Of a stretch of DNA of 49,674 bases, positions 8,094 to 15,761 are shown piece after piece. The DNA lies in contig JBAXGW010000031.1 of the NCBI GenBank assembly GCA_037139195.1, forward strand, positions 1 through 49,674. The letters are read 5' to 3'. The translations under genes were made by a program, and so were the position numbers. Below the pieces are notes generated by a model. That model was not told the DNA's origin. It saw only the letters and a program-made list of their open reading frames with translations, and ran no database searches. Source of the stretch: JBAXGW01 sp037139195. GTDB lineage: Bacteria > Bacteroidota > Bacteroidia > Bacteroidales > JAHJDW01. Position 1 is the stretch's first letter. Each line of letters starts with the position of its first letter.

Positions 8094-8354
8094 TTAGTTG
8101 TCGTCGTCATCATACTCCTCATCATCGTCATCATACTCGTCGTCGTCCTCTTCATCCTCATAACTAACATGTTCATCAACCCATTCTATAAGGTCTAGGA
8201 TAGATTCTCGTTGTGATGGTTTGAAGAATACATTAATTAGAACTTCATTGTCCTCGTTAGTTCCTTTAATTTCATTGTCTAAACCAACTTTAGATAACAC
8301 CTCTGCAAATTCCGCCATATTTCTGGATGGAATTTCAAAAACTTTAATTTTCAT
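8094..8354 (-). CDS. Small protein with a highly acidic tail, function unknown
   Basis: 86 residues; no family recognised. Residues 1-60 are a normal mixed alpha/beta sequence (MKIKVFEIPSRNM...SILDLIEWVDEHV), and the last ~22 are almost only Asp, Glu and Tyr, written with repeated GAT/GAC/GAG codons. The gap to the ATPase gene downstream is 68 nt, so the two are probably co-transcribed. Acidic tails of this sort occur in DNA-mimic or DNA-binding-protein-interacting proteins, which is only a guess here. The gene belongs to the integrative element by position and strand. Confidence 0.6.
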   Translation of the reverse strand: MKIKVFEIPSRNMAEFAEVLSKVGLDNEIKGTNEDNEVLINVFFKPSQRESILDLIEWVDEHVSYEDEEDDDEYDDDDEEYDDDDN

Positions 8355-8572
8355 ACCGTAACTTTTTTAGATTAATACTTTCTTTATTTCAATTCAGATA
8401 GACTTACATGTAATTCTATCAATGAATTACAATTCAAAGAAAGTGCTTTTGAAACCGATATTCAATTGGGTAAAGAATTTGGGGAATAAAAAACCTTTTG
8501 TCAGGTCTGCAAATCAAATAGTTGAACAGTTGAATTATGGGCTATTTCAATTTTGTAGGTAAACAAAATTGA

Positions 8573-9529
8573 CTAAAGACTGAATACGGAAATATCAATT
8601 GAGAACTTTTGCTTAACTCGTTCGCCTTTTAAATAGACAATTATTGCATCTTCGCTAGAATGAGGGATTAATCGTAAAATGAAATTTTTTATCTCTCTGT
8701 TGGTTGCATTTATCTTTTTTACTTTGAGCAATTTTAAAAGCATTGTAAAATCGTGCTTCTCGCTATTCCATTTAAAGTTAAATGAATCCGTAGAATTTAA
8801 TTTTATATTTGTGTTTTTAAAGCTAAAGCTTGAATATACAAAAGCTTTCAGATTTTCTATTTGGCAATAAGGGAGTCCTTTTGAGCAATTATTTGACATG
8901 AGATATTGAAACCCATTAATTACTTCTTGAGGGCTTCCGCTCCAATTTAGTTTTTCATTATTTGTTTTTAGTGGAGTGGTTTTAGTGTTAATTAATTGTT
9001 GTTGTTTTAATTCTATCCATTCTTTAACAGAATCTCTTTTACTCTGAATTAGGGTTTTATTTACATCTCGAAGAAACAAAATTAAAAAGCGAATGAATTT
9101 TTCATGTTGATTGTTGAATGTTGTTTTTAATTGGTAGTTTAATAAATCATCTATTTCAATATGTCGAAGTTGCTCTAATTTAATATTTAGAAAAAATATA
9201 TAATATCTTTCATCTTCAATTGGTATATCTATATCAGCACATAAGTCGCAAACAAAATCCTCATTCGTATTAATATACAAATAGGGGAATGTTTCGGCAA
9301 GTTTATCAGCTAAATAAAAATGATATTCGAGAGAATCGTTTTTTGAATCAATGGCATAGCCTTTCATTAAATAATATTCTTTAATCGAATAAAGTTTTTG
9401 GATGTAAATAAGGTATCGTTTGGCACCCTCTCTGAATTCTGCTGTATTTTCATACATGCAATTCAGGTTGATGGCAAATTGCCTATAATCTCTTGCTTCA
9501 GATGATTGATTTTGTTCTTCTGAATCCAT
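8573..9529 (-). CDS. Element-borne protein, weakly RteC-like
   Basis: 318 residues, soluble, no signal or membrane segment. Most of the chain is helical and charged. From about residue 196 the pattern LNWSGSPQEVINGFQYLM...DFTMLLKLLKVKKINATNREIKNFILRLI recalls the C-terminal part of RteC, where a W-T/S-G-S motif precedes a helix and a final KINRTKF-like segment. RteC is the regulator of excision in CTnDOT-type elements. The match is by eye and weak, so function stays open. The AAACGTTT operator-like array (9702-9934) lies just upstream, in its likely promoter region, which fits a regulated gene. Confidence 0.6.
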   Translation of the reverse strand: MDSEEQNQSSEARDYRQFAINLNCMYENTAEFREGAKRYLIYIQKLYSIKEYYLMKGYAIDSKNDSLEYHFYLADKLAETFPYLYINTNEDFVCDLCADIDIPIEDERYYIFFLNIKLEQLRHIEIDDLLNYQLKTTFNNQHEKFIRFLILFLRDVNKTLIQSKRDSVKEWIELKQQQLINTKTTPLKTNNEKLNWSGSPQEVINGFQYLMSNNCSKGLPYCQIENLKAFVYSSFSFKNTNIKLNSTDSFNFKWNSEKHDFTMLLKLLKVKKINATNREIKNFILRLIPHSSEDAIIVYLKGERVKQKFSIDISVFSL

Positions 9530-9701
9530 TTGTCTGATAGTTTTGAATCAAGGACAATTCAATTTGAGAATTAACAAAAATACTTTTGTGTTTTAGTAAA
9601 ACGCAAATTGATTTATTTTTAGTATAAAAGTTTCAGACTATTTTCAAATAAAACTCAAATTAATAGGCTGCTATTTTCTTAAATCTATCTATTTGTAAAA
9701 T

Positions 9702-9934
9702 AAACGTTTATAAACGTTTATTATCTGTTTAAACGTTTATAAACGTTTAATTTTTGCTATTTGAAATATTTAAAATAATAATGGAATGAATAATTGATAT
9801 ACCTCTGTCTATTGCATTGATTTACAAGAATTAATACATTTTTGTATATCAAAAATTGAAGTGTTGTATTTAAAAAATTAGAAAATAAACGTTTATTTAT
9901 CCGTTTAAACGTTTATAAACGATTATAAACGTTT
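9702..9934. repeat. Array of eight AAACGTTT palindromes with 10-bp phasing
   Basis: Perfect AAACGTTT at 9702, 9712, 9731, 9741, 9887, 9907 and 9927, with a one-base variant AAACGATT at 9917. Within groups the sites are exactly 10 bp apart, and between close groups 19-20 bp, so all lie on one face of the helix. They form two clusters, in the gap between the recombinase gene and the next gene. This looks like cooperative binding sites for a regulator, for recombinase arm binding, or for replication initiation. Confidence 0.8.
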
Positions 9935-9940
9935 AAGTTA

Positions 9941-11194
9941 TTACTTTTCTTCCGATGGCATAACTTTAACTTTATTCCACGTGCTATCCATTTCCGACTT
10001 TTTATAAGTATCTGTTATCTTAAGGTATCTTTCAAATGTGCTATCCAGTTTATGTCCCGTTATGCTTTTTATGGTCTTTACATTCATTCCAAGCATTAAG
10101 CTATTTGTTACAAAAGTTTTTCTTGCGGTATGGGTTGTAATAAATTCACATTTTGGCTGTGTCGTTTCAATTTTCTTGCTTCCTGAAAATTTTGTTATTG
10201 TAACAGGTGTATCAATACCAACATCTTTGCAACATGCTCTTAAATAATTATTGTGCATTGTTGCTAATACGGAGGGTAGTGGCTTGTCAGGCAAAGACTC
10301 ATATTTCTTTAGAATGTTTAACGCAAATATATTCAAAGGGATTACTTCTTGCTGTTGAGTTTTCTGGATGGTTTTATGAATTTCTCCGTTTTGTATGTTC
10401 TCTCTGCTTAATTGGTAAATATCTGAAACCCTCAAACCTGTGAAGCATCCAAAACAAAATAAATCTACAGCAGATTGATGTTTTGGATTTTCAAATTTGT
10501 GATTATACAAAAGCATCAACTCATCAATGGTTAAGTATATTACTTCACGTTCTCTATATAAGTGTTTAAATTTCTTGTGAACTTTTTTATCGTAATAACC
10601 TCGTTCTTCTGACCAAATAAGCATTGATTTTAATACTTTGATAACTCGTTGAAATGTATTATCAGAATAACTGTTTTTAATGAAAGCATGGTCTTTTAGC
10701 TTATCAAAGAAAGTCAAATCTATTTCGCTGAAATTAATATTGTAATTACTTTCTTTTTCAAATTTTAAAAGCCACATTTTTGTGGTTTTATATGAACTAA
10801 TTGTGCCAATGGTCTTTACAGATTTTGACATCTCAATATATTCTTCAAAAGCATCGAAAAAAGCTTTACGCCCTTTTACTTCTTCTTTGAAAAGATTATT
10901 CTTCAAATAGGCATCGGTTAATTCTATATCTTTTAATTTAGCATTGCTAACTAAATTTTTAAATTTTGATTCTACTTCATCTAAAAATTTATTGATTCTT
11001 ATATATTCCAGTTTTGAATTCGTATCTTTGTTTTCAATTGTTCTTTGCTTCTTTTTATTCCAATGGGTAGGTTTAACTTTTTCGCCTGAAGACAAGCGAA
11101 CACGTTTGTAATTATGTGTGATTTGAATAAGAATTGATACTAATCCTTTTTTATCAAGGTTTTCTGATTTCAAATAAAATGTTATATTTGCCAT
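9941..11194 (-). CDS. Tyrosine recombinase/integrase
   Basis: 417 residues, the size of Bacteroidota element integrases. The N-terminal arm-binding-like region (ITFYLKSENLDKKGLVSILIQI...THWNKKKQR) is followed by a SAM-like core-binding domain, and the catalytic domain has the full set: Arg in TGLRVSD, Lys in IQKTQQQEV, HTARKTF, a GHKL histidine and the nucleophile Tyr in FERYLKI. It should therefore be active. It is transcribed toward the other element genes, so its upstream side (11195-11500, near rpsP) is the likely right end of the element. The AAACGTTT array begins only 7 nt past its stop. No excisionase was recognised. Confidence 0.93.
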   Translation of the reverse strand: MANITFYLKSENLDKKGLVSILIQITHNYKRVRLSSGEKVKPTHWNKKKQRTIENKDTNSKLEYIRINKFLDEVESKFKNLVSNAKLKDIELTDAYLKNNLFKEEVKGRKAFFDAFEEYIEMSKSVKTIGTISSYKTTKMWLLKFEKESNYNINFSEIDLTFFDKLKDHAFIKNSYSDNTFQRVIKVLKSMLIWSEERGYYDKKVHKKFKHLYREREVIYLTIDELMLLYNHKFENPKHQSAVDLFCFGCFTGLRVSDIYQLSRENIQNGEIHKTIQKTQQQEVIPLNIFALNILKKYESLPDKPLPSVLATMHNNYLRACCKDVGIDTPVTITKFSGSKKIETTQPKCEFITTHTARKTFVTNSLMLGMNVKTIKSITGHKLDSTFERYLKITDTYKKSEMDSTWNKVKVMPSEEK

Positions 11195-11505
11195 AGTATA
11201 TTTCGTTAAACATTAGAAAAACAAATATAATCATAAAATTAGGCATAGGCAAATTAAGGGGCAATTTATTTAAATAACTGGATAAAATAGAATATAAATA
11301 GCTAAAGAAACATTCTTAATAAGCTGACAGTTAAATATATAATAAAATACAATAAAGTGAAGTTAAATATTCAGAAGTCCATAAAGTTATAATGTTGAAA
11401 TGTGTGTAAAATCTTATTCGAAAAGATAAGCATATAGAAAAAAACTTTGAAACTTTCTTCTTTTAACTTTATAACTTTCTACTTTCTAACTTTTTAACTG
11501 TATAA
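11195..11505. other. Probable element right flank; no gene
   Basis: This 311-nt stretch between the integrase and the rpsP promoter is AT-rich. Its last part (about 11442-11500) is a low-complexity run of repeated AACTTT/TAACTTT. The element junction should be here, but I could not identify an att repeat matching the 5.6-6.6 kb region. Confidence 0.45.
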
Positions 11506-11537
11506 TTTGGTTGTTTAATAATTTCTTCCTACATTTG
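11506..11537 (+). promoter_or_regulatory. rpsP operon promoter
   Basis: TTTG at 11506-11509, 20 nt, then TACATTTG at 11530-11537, matching the Bacteroidota consensus. It would start the rpsP-rimM transcript near 11542. Confidence 0.65.
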
Positions 11538-11579
11538 CACCCTTAAAAATTAAATAATAATAAATAATTAGTTTATTTT

Positions 11580-12143
11580 ATGCCAGCAAGAATTAGATTA
11601 CAAAGACATGGAAAAAAAGGTCGTCCTTTTTATCATATTGTCGTAGCGGATGGTCGTGCACCACGTGATGGAAAATTTATTGAAAGATTAGGTACTTACA
11701 ATCCTTTAACTTCGCCAGCAACTATTGATTTAGATATCGATAAAGCGGTAGAATGGATAAAGAGTGGAGTTCAACCTTCAGATACTTGTCGTGCTATCCT
11801 TTCTTTTAAGGGAGTTATGTTCAAATATCATTTATTAAGAGGAATTGAAAAAGGCGCTTTAACACAAGAACAAGCAGATGCTAAATTTGAAGCTTGGAAA
11901 AATGAAAAAGAAGCTAAAATCAACTCTAAACTTAACAAAGGTGTTGAAGAAATCAATAAAGACACTAGAAAAAGATTAGAAGCTGAAGCAAAAGTTAGAG
12001 AAGCAAAAGCTGCTGCTATCATAGCAAAAAATACTCCTGTAGTTGAAGTTGAAGAATCTCCAGTTGCAGAAGTAGAAGTTGACGAAGTAGTTGCAGAAGT
12101 TGAAACTCCTGCTCAAGAAGAAACAACACAAACAGAAGAATAA
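11580..12143 (+). CDS. rpsP: 30S ribosomal protein S16
   Basis: 187 residues. The first ~80 match S16: MPARIRLQRHGKKGRPFYHIVVADGRAPRDGKFIERLGTYNP-type opening and the W-I-K-S-G-x-Q-P-S block. S16 is needed for assembly of the 30S subunit. The remaining ~100 residues are a helical Lys/Glu/Ala region followed by a strongly acidic Val-Glu tail. Bacteroidota S16 proteins usually carry such an extension, although the core family is only 80-90 residues. It is followed by rimM after 3 nt, the standard rpsP-rimM order, and has its own promoter at 11506-11537. Confidence 0.97.
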   Translation: MPARIRLQRHGKKGRPFYHIVVADGRAPRDGKFIERLGTYNPLTSPATIDLDIDKAVEWIKSGVQPSDTCRAILSFKGVMFKYHLLRGIEKGALTQEQADAKFEAWKNEKEAKINSKLNKGVEEINKDTRKRLEAEAKVREAKAAAIIAKNTPVVEVEESPVAEVEVDEVVAEVETPAQEETTQTEE

Positions 12144-12146
12144 AAA

Positions 12147-12683
12147 ATGATTGAGAAGAATAAATGCTTTCTTCTAGGTTATATTCAAAAATCTTCAGGT
12201 TTAAAAGGTGAAGTTATTGCAAATTTAGATGTAGACGAGCCTTTAAAATACAATAAATTGGAATCAGTTTTTCTCGAATTAGAAGGAGAACTGGTTCCTT
12301 TTTTTGTTAAAAAAATTAATGTCAGACCTGCCAATAGTTCAGCTTTGATTCAATTTGAAGACATAACCGATAATGAATTAGCAAAGAAAATAATTGGGTC
12401 AGAGTTATATTTGCCTTTAGAATTTCTGCCTAAATTAAGCGGAAAGCAATTTTATTTTCATGAAGTAGTTGATTATAAAGTGATAGATTCTGTGAAAGGA
12501 GAGGTTGGGCTTGTGAAATCTGTAGTTACAATGACAGCACAACCGATTTTTCAAATCACAGCGGGTAAAAAAGAGGTTTTAATCCCGGCAGTTGATACTA
12601 TAATTGACAAAATTGATAGAGATAAAAAAGAAATATATGTTACTGCGCCTGAAGGATTGATTGACATATATTTGGCAGATTAA
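12147..12683 (+). CDS. rimM: Ribosome maturation factor RimM
   Basis: 178 residues, normal length. The N-terminal RimM barrel opens with FLLGYIQKSSGLKGEVIANLDVD, and the C-terminal PRC-barrel-like part holds YFHEVVDYKVID...VLIPAVDTIIDKIDRDKKEIYVTAPEGLIDIYL, the family's closing motif. RimM binds S19 and helps 16S rRNA 3'-domain processing during 30S assembly. It begins 3 nt after rpsP and is certainly co-transcribed with it. The usual trmD-rplS continuation is absent here; instead a tRNA methyltransferase of another family follows after 39 nt that include a CACGCAAAGGCGGAAAG piece. Confidence 0.95.
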   Translation: MIEKNKCFLLGYIQKSSGLKGEVIANLDVDEPLKYNKLESVFLELEGELVPFFVKKINVRPANSSALIQFEDITDNELAKKIIGSELYLPLEFLPKLSGKQFYFHEVVDYKVIDSVKGEVGLVKSVVTMTAQPIFQITAGKKEVLIPAVDTIIDKIDRDKKEIYVTAPEGLIDIYLAD

Positions 12684-12722
12684 TTTTTTTCACGCAAAGG
12701 CGGAAAGTCGCAAAGTTGTTTT

Positions 12723-13427
12723 ATGACTGATTTTCAATTCAAACAATTTTCAATAAACCAAGATAAATGTGCAATGAAAGTTGGCACCGATGGTGTATTA
12801 CTTGGAGCTTGGGTTTCTGTAGAAAATGTTAAAATTGCTTTAGATATTGGTTGTGGTACAGGATTGATTTCATTAATGCTTGCACAAAGAGGAGCTGAAC
12901 GCATAGATGCAATTGATATTGACGAGAATGCTATTATTCAGGCGAAAGAAAATGTTGATAATTCTGTTTTTAGTGAAAAAATTAAGGTTCATCATGTTTC
13001 TTTTCAAGAATTTTCGAAGAAAACTGGGCAATATGATTTAATAGTCTCAAATCCACCTTTTTATTCCGATACCTTCTTGCCTGATGATAAATCTAGAGGT
13101 ATTGCAAGACATATTTCTACTCTGCCATTTGATGAGATTATCAAAATATCAAAAAAAATGCTTAATCCAAATGGTCTTTTAGCATTAATTTTTCCATTTA
13201 AATTAAAATCAGAAGTCTTAAATTTGGCGAATATTAATGATTTTAATATAAAAAGAGTTTGCAATGTAAAGCCCACTTTGACAAAAGAATATCATCGTTG
13301 TTTGATTGAATTGACTTTGAATACAAACGAAAGTCTTGAAGAGGATTTGCTTATTGAGCCAGAAAAACGCCATCAGTATAGCAAAGAATATATTGAGTTG
13401 ACTAGAGATTTCTATTTAGATTTATAA
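12723..13427 (+). CDS. trmN6: tRNA1(Val) (adenine37-N6)-methyltransferase-like
   Basis: 234 residues. A class I SAM-dependent methyltransferase: ALDIGCGTGLISLMLAQRG is motif I, IDAIDIDENA motif II, and LIVSNPPFY the N6-adenine catalytic NPPF/Y motif, followed by the family's RGIARHISTLPF segment. YfiC/TrmN6 enzymes methylate A37 of tRNA1(Val). The opening FQFKQFSINQDKCAMKVGTDGVLLGAW is characteristic of this subfamily, where KVGTDG contacts substrate. It lies behind rimM and probably belongs to the same transcript. Other N6-methyltransferases of similar fold are the alternative. Confidence 0.9.
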   Translation: MTDFQFKQFSINQDKCAMKVGTDGVLLGAWVSVENVKIALDIGCGTGLISLMLAQRGAERIDAIDIDENAIIQAKENVDNSVFSEKIKVHHVSFQEFSKKTGQYDLIVSNPPFYSDTFLPDDKSRGIARHISTLPFDEIIKISKKMLNPNGLLALIFPFKLKSEVLNLANINDFNIKRVCNVKPTLTKEYHRCLIELTLNTNESLEEDLLIEPEKRHQYSKEYIELTRDFYLDL

Positions 13428-13520
13428 ATGGAATTCTGAATTATGAAGGTTTTTATGATGCTGGTTTTATTCAGCCTTTTGTTTTCTGGCTTAGACTTCG
13501 CTCAGTGATCACCCTTAGTG

Positions 13521-13663
13521 ACCACCACTCCAATGTCGTTTAGTTATACTTTTTTATAATCACTTCGACTACGCTCAGTGTGACGATATTTTGTCTCAGT
13601 GAGCGGAGTCGAACTGCTTGCTCGCTTTCAAATCCTTAACTAAACGATATTGGACCACCACTC
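13521..13663. repeat. MITE-like nested inverted repeat with 10-bp direct repeats
   Basis: ACCACCACTC occurs at 13521-13530 and again at 13654-13663. Between them lies a 123-bp unit with 17-bp terminal inverted repeats (CCAATGTCGTTTAGTTA at 13530-13546; complement at 13637-13653, one mismatch). Inside is a second inverted pair of the CTTCGACT.CGCTCAGTG / CAGTGAGCGGAGTCGAA type (13563-13613). The layout fits a short non-autonomous insertion with target duplication. It lies between trmN6 and lpd. Confidence 0.6.
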
Positions 13664-13742
13664 TGTCATTGTTAGTTCTTCATTCTGACTTCTGGCTTCT
13701 TGATTCTTTAAAAAAACATTAGAATATCTCTAAATAAAAACT

Positions 13743-13750
13743 TAATTTTG
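13743..13750 (+). promoter_or_regulatory. Possible -7 box of the lpd promoter
   Basis: TAATTTTG fits TAnnTTTG and lies 28 nt before the lpd ATG. No clear -33 TTG is found 19-20 nt upstream, so this is tentative. Confidence 0.35.
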
Positions 13751-13778
13751 TACGTAGTAATTTTAAATTAATGATATT

Positions 13779-15173
13779 ATGAATTCGTATGATATAATTA
13801 TTATTGGTAGTGGTCCTGGTGGTTATGTAGCTGCTATACGAGCATCGCAATTAGGAATGAAAGTTGGAGTGGTTGAACGTTCGGAATTAGGTGGAATATG
13901 CTTGAATTGGGGTTGTATTCCTACAAAAGCTTTGTTGAAAAGTGCTCAAGTATTTGAATATGCTAGTCATGCCGCTGATTATGGTATAAAAATAAACGGA
14001 ACTGTTGAGCCCGATTTCGAAGCAATAGTTAAGCGTAGTCGTGGTGTTGCAGATGGGATGAGCAAAGGAATTCAATTTTTGTTTAAAAAGAATAAAATTG
14101 AGCATATAGCAGGATTTGGTGTTTTAAAACCAAATAAAGTGGTTGAGGTAACTGATTCAGAGGGGAATAAAACAGAAATAACATCGAAGCACATTGTTTT
14201 GGCAACAGGTGCAAAATCTAGAGTTTTGCCTAATATTCCACAAGATGGAAAACAAATCATTGGCTATCGTGAGGCAATGACTTTAGAAAAGCTGCCAAAA
14301 TCCATGTTGGTAGTTGGTTCAGGAGCAATAGGTTCCGAGTTTGCTTATTTATATAGAGCTTTAGGTGTAGAAGTAACTTTGGTTGAGTATTTGCCAAGCA
14401 TACTTCCAAATGAAGACGAAGAAGTTTCAAAACAAATGGAACGTTCTTTTAAAAAGATTGGGATGAAAGTATTGACTTCAACCAGCGTTGAAACAGTTGA
14501 AAAGATTGGGGACATTTGCAAAGTTACTATGACAACCAAAAAAGGAACTGAAATTATAGAAGCCGAGATAGTTCTTTCAGCAGTTGGTGTTACCACTAAT
14601 TTGGATGGAATAGGTTTAGAAGAAGTTGGCGTAAAATATGAAAAAGGGAAAGTATTGGTTGATGATTTATACAGAACCAATGTAGAAGGAGTTTATGCCA
14701 TTGGTGATATTGTTCATGGTCCAGCTCTAGCTCACGTTGCTTCAGCAGAAGGAATTATTTGTGTGGAAAATATTGCAGGATTGAATCCAGAAGCTTTGGA
14801 TTATGGTAATATTCCAGGATGTACCTATACAAGTCCGGAAGTTGCATCTGTTGGTTTAACAGAAAAAGCTGCCATTGAAGCAGGATATGAACTTAAAGTT
14901 GGTAAATTCCCATTTATGGCTTCAGGAAAAGCGAGTGCAGCTGGAACAAAAGATGGATTTATCAAAGTAATTTTTGATGCTAAAACTGGTGAATGGTTAG
15001 GGGCTCATTTTGTTGGAGCTAATGTTACTGAGATGATTGCTGAAGCAGTTGTTGCAAGAAAATTAGAGACAACAGGACATGAAATTATCAAGTCTGTTCA
15101 TCCGCATCCTACTATGTCAGAAGCAATTATGGAAGCAGTTGCGGCGGCTTATGGCGAAGTAATTCATTTGTAA
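13779..15173 (+). CDS. lpdA: Dihydrolipoyl dehydrogenase (E3)
   Basis: 464 residues, full length. FAD Rossmann motif GSGPGGYVAAIRASQLG, the redox-active disulfide GGICLNWGCIPTKALL, NAD motif VVGSGAIGSEFAYLYRALG, the second FAD contact VYAIGDIVHGP, and the C-terminal His-Glu dyad in SVHPHPTMSEAIMEA are all present. The LNWGCIP variant of the more common LNVGCIP is frequent in Bacteroidota. E3 reoxidises lipoamide in 2-oxoacid dehydrogenase complexes or in glycine cleavage; no E1/E2 genes are adjacent. A strong inverted repeat 40 nt downstream can serve as terminator. Confidence 0.96.
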   Translation: MNSYDIIIIGSGPGGYVAAIRASQLGMKVGVVERSELGGICLNWGCIPTKALLKSAQVFEYASHAADYGIKINGTVEPDFEAIVKRSRGVADGMSKGIQFLFKKNKIEHIAGFGVLKPNKVVEVTDSEGNKTEITSKHIVLATGAKSRVLPNIPQDGKQIIGYREAMTLEKLPKSMLVVGSGAIGSEFAYLYRALGVEVTLVEYLPSILPNEDEEVSKQMERSFKKIGMKVLTSTSVETVEKIGDICKVTMTTKKGTEIIEAEIVLSAVGVTTNLDGIGLEEVGVKYEKGKVLVDDLYRTNVEGVYAIGDIVHGPALAHVASAEGIICVENIAGLNPEALDYGNIPGCTYTSPEVASVGLTEKAAIEAGYELKVGKFPFMASGKASAAGTKDGFIKVIFDAKTGEWLGAHFVGANVTEMIAEAVVARKLETTGHEIIKSVHPHPTMSEAIMEAVAAAYGEVIHL

Positions 15174-15213
15174 TATTTTGAGATTCGCAAACTTTTTTAT
15201 ATAACTCATGATT

Positions 15214-15260
15214 GACTTCGACTCCGCTCAGTCTGACAGTCGCTCTGAGCGAAGTCGAAG
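15214..15260. terminator. Inverted repeat after lpdA, CTTCGACTCCGCTCAG family
   Basis: GACTTCGACTCCGCTCAG pairs with CTGAGCGAAGTCGAAG across a 13-nt loop with one mismatch, followed by AGTTTT. It probably ends the lpdA transcript and is one copy of a dispersed repeat also seen at 13563, 15700, 19065, 30694 and 48537. Confidence 0.5.
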
Positions 15261-15350
15261 AGTTTTCATTATTTGAGTGTTATAATTTGCATGCGTAAAG
15301 AAGAATATCTGCAAAAAGAATGATTTTTTTTGACAAATAAATAAAATTTA

Positions 15351-15669
15351 ATGAATTCTGATAATAGTTCAAGTTTGATTTTAGTGAATTTTTCTAATCA
15401 TTTATTTTGGGATATTGACCGAGAAAAAATTGATTTAGAAAGAAATGCTAAATGGCTAATTGGCCGAGTTTTAGACTATGGCTTGTTGATCGATTGGGTT
15501 ATTATTAGAAAATATTATGGAATAAAAAAGAATTGCACAAATTGCAAAAGAGATAAGGGGTTTAGACTGTAAGTCTGCAACTTTTATTTCTGAATTATCA
15601 GGAATTCCTAAATAAGAATTTTTATGCTATATTACCAAACAGTCGATGCCAAAACATTGGAACTTTTAA
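15351..15669 (+). pseudogene. Decayed DUF6922-type gene
   Basis: The first 61 codons give NHLFWDIDREKIDLERNAKWLIGRVLDYG...WVIIRKYYG, which I recognise as the conserved core of the DUF6922 family. After GGAATAAAAAAG the frame ends early, but the next frame continues the family pattern (RIAQIAKEIRGLDCKSATFI, then SELSGIPK), meets a TAA where Glu is expected, and resumes EFLCYITKQSMPKHWNF before a stop at 15669. So there is one frameshift in an A-run and one nonsense codon. I recall these genes beside AbiEii-type nucleotidyltransferases; none is left here. Confidence 0.7.
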
Positions 15670-15761
15670 CTTGTTTTATGAGTTCTTTATATTCTAGAAG
15701 ACTGAGCGGACTCGAAGTCTAATAATGGAATTTTATTTGAACTAAATAAAAATATTATTTT

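Noticed and set aside
9702..9934. CRISPR-like or simple repeat noise
   Set aside because: The 8-bp palindromes are fixed at 10-bp steps, which fits binding sites and not spacer-repeat structure or random AT-rich sequence.
14345..14680. 111-codon minus-strand ORF inside lpdA
   Set aside because: It is a shadow of the dehydrogenase frame without start context or family features.
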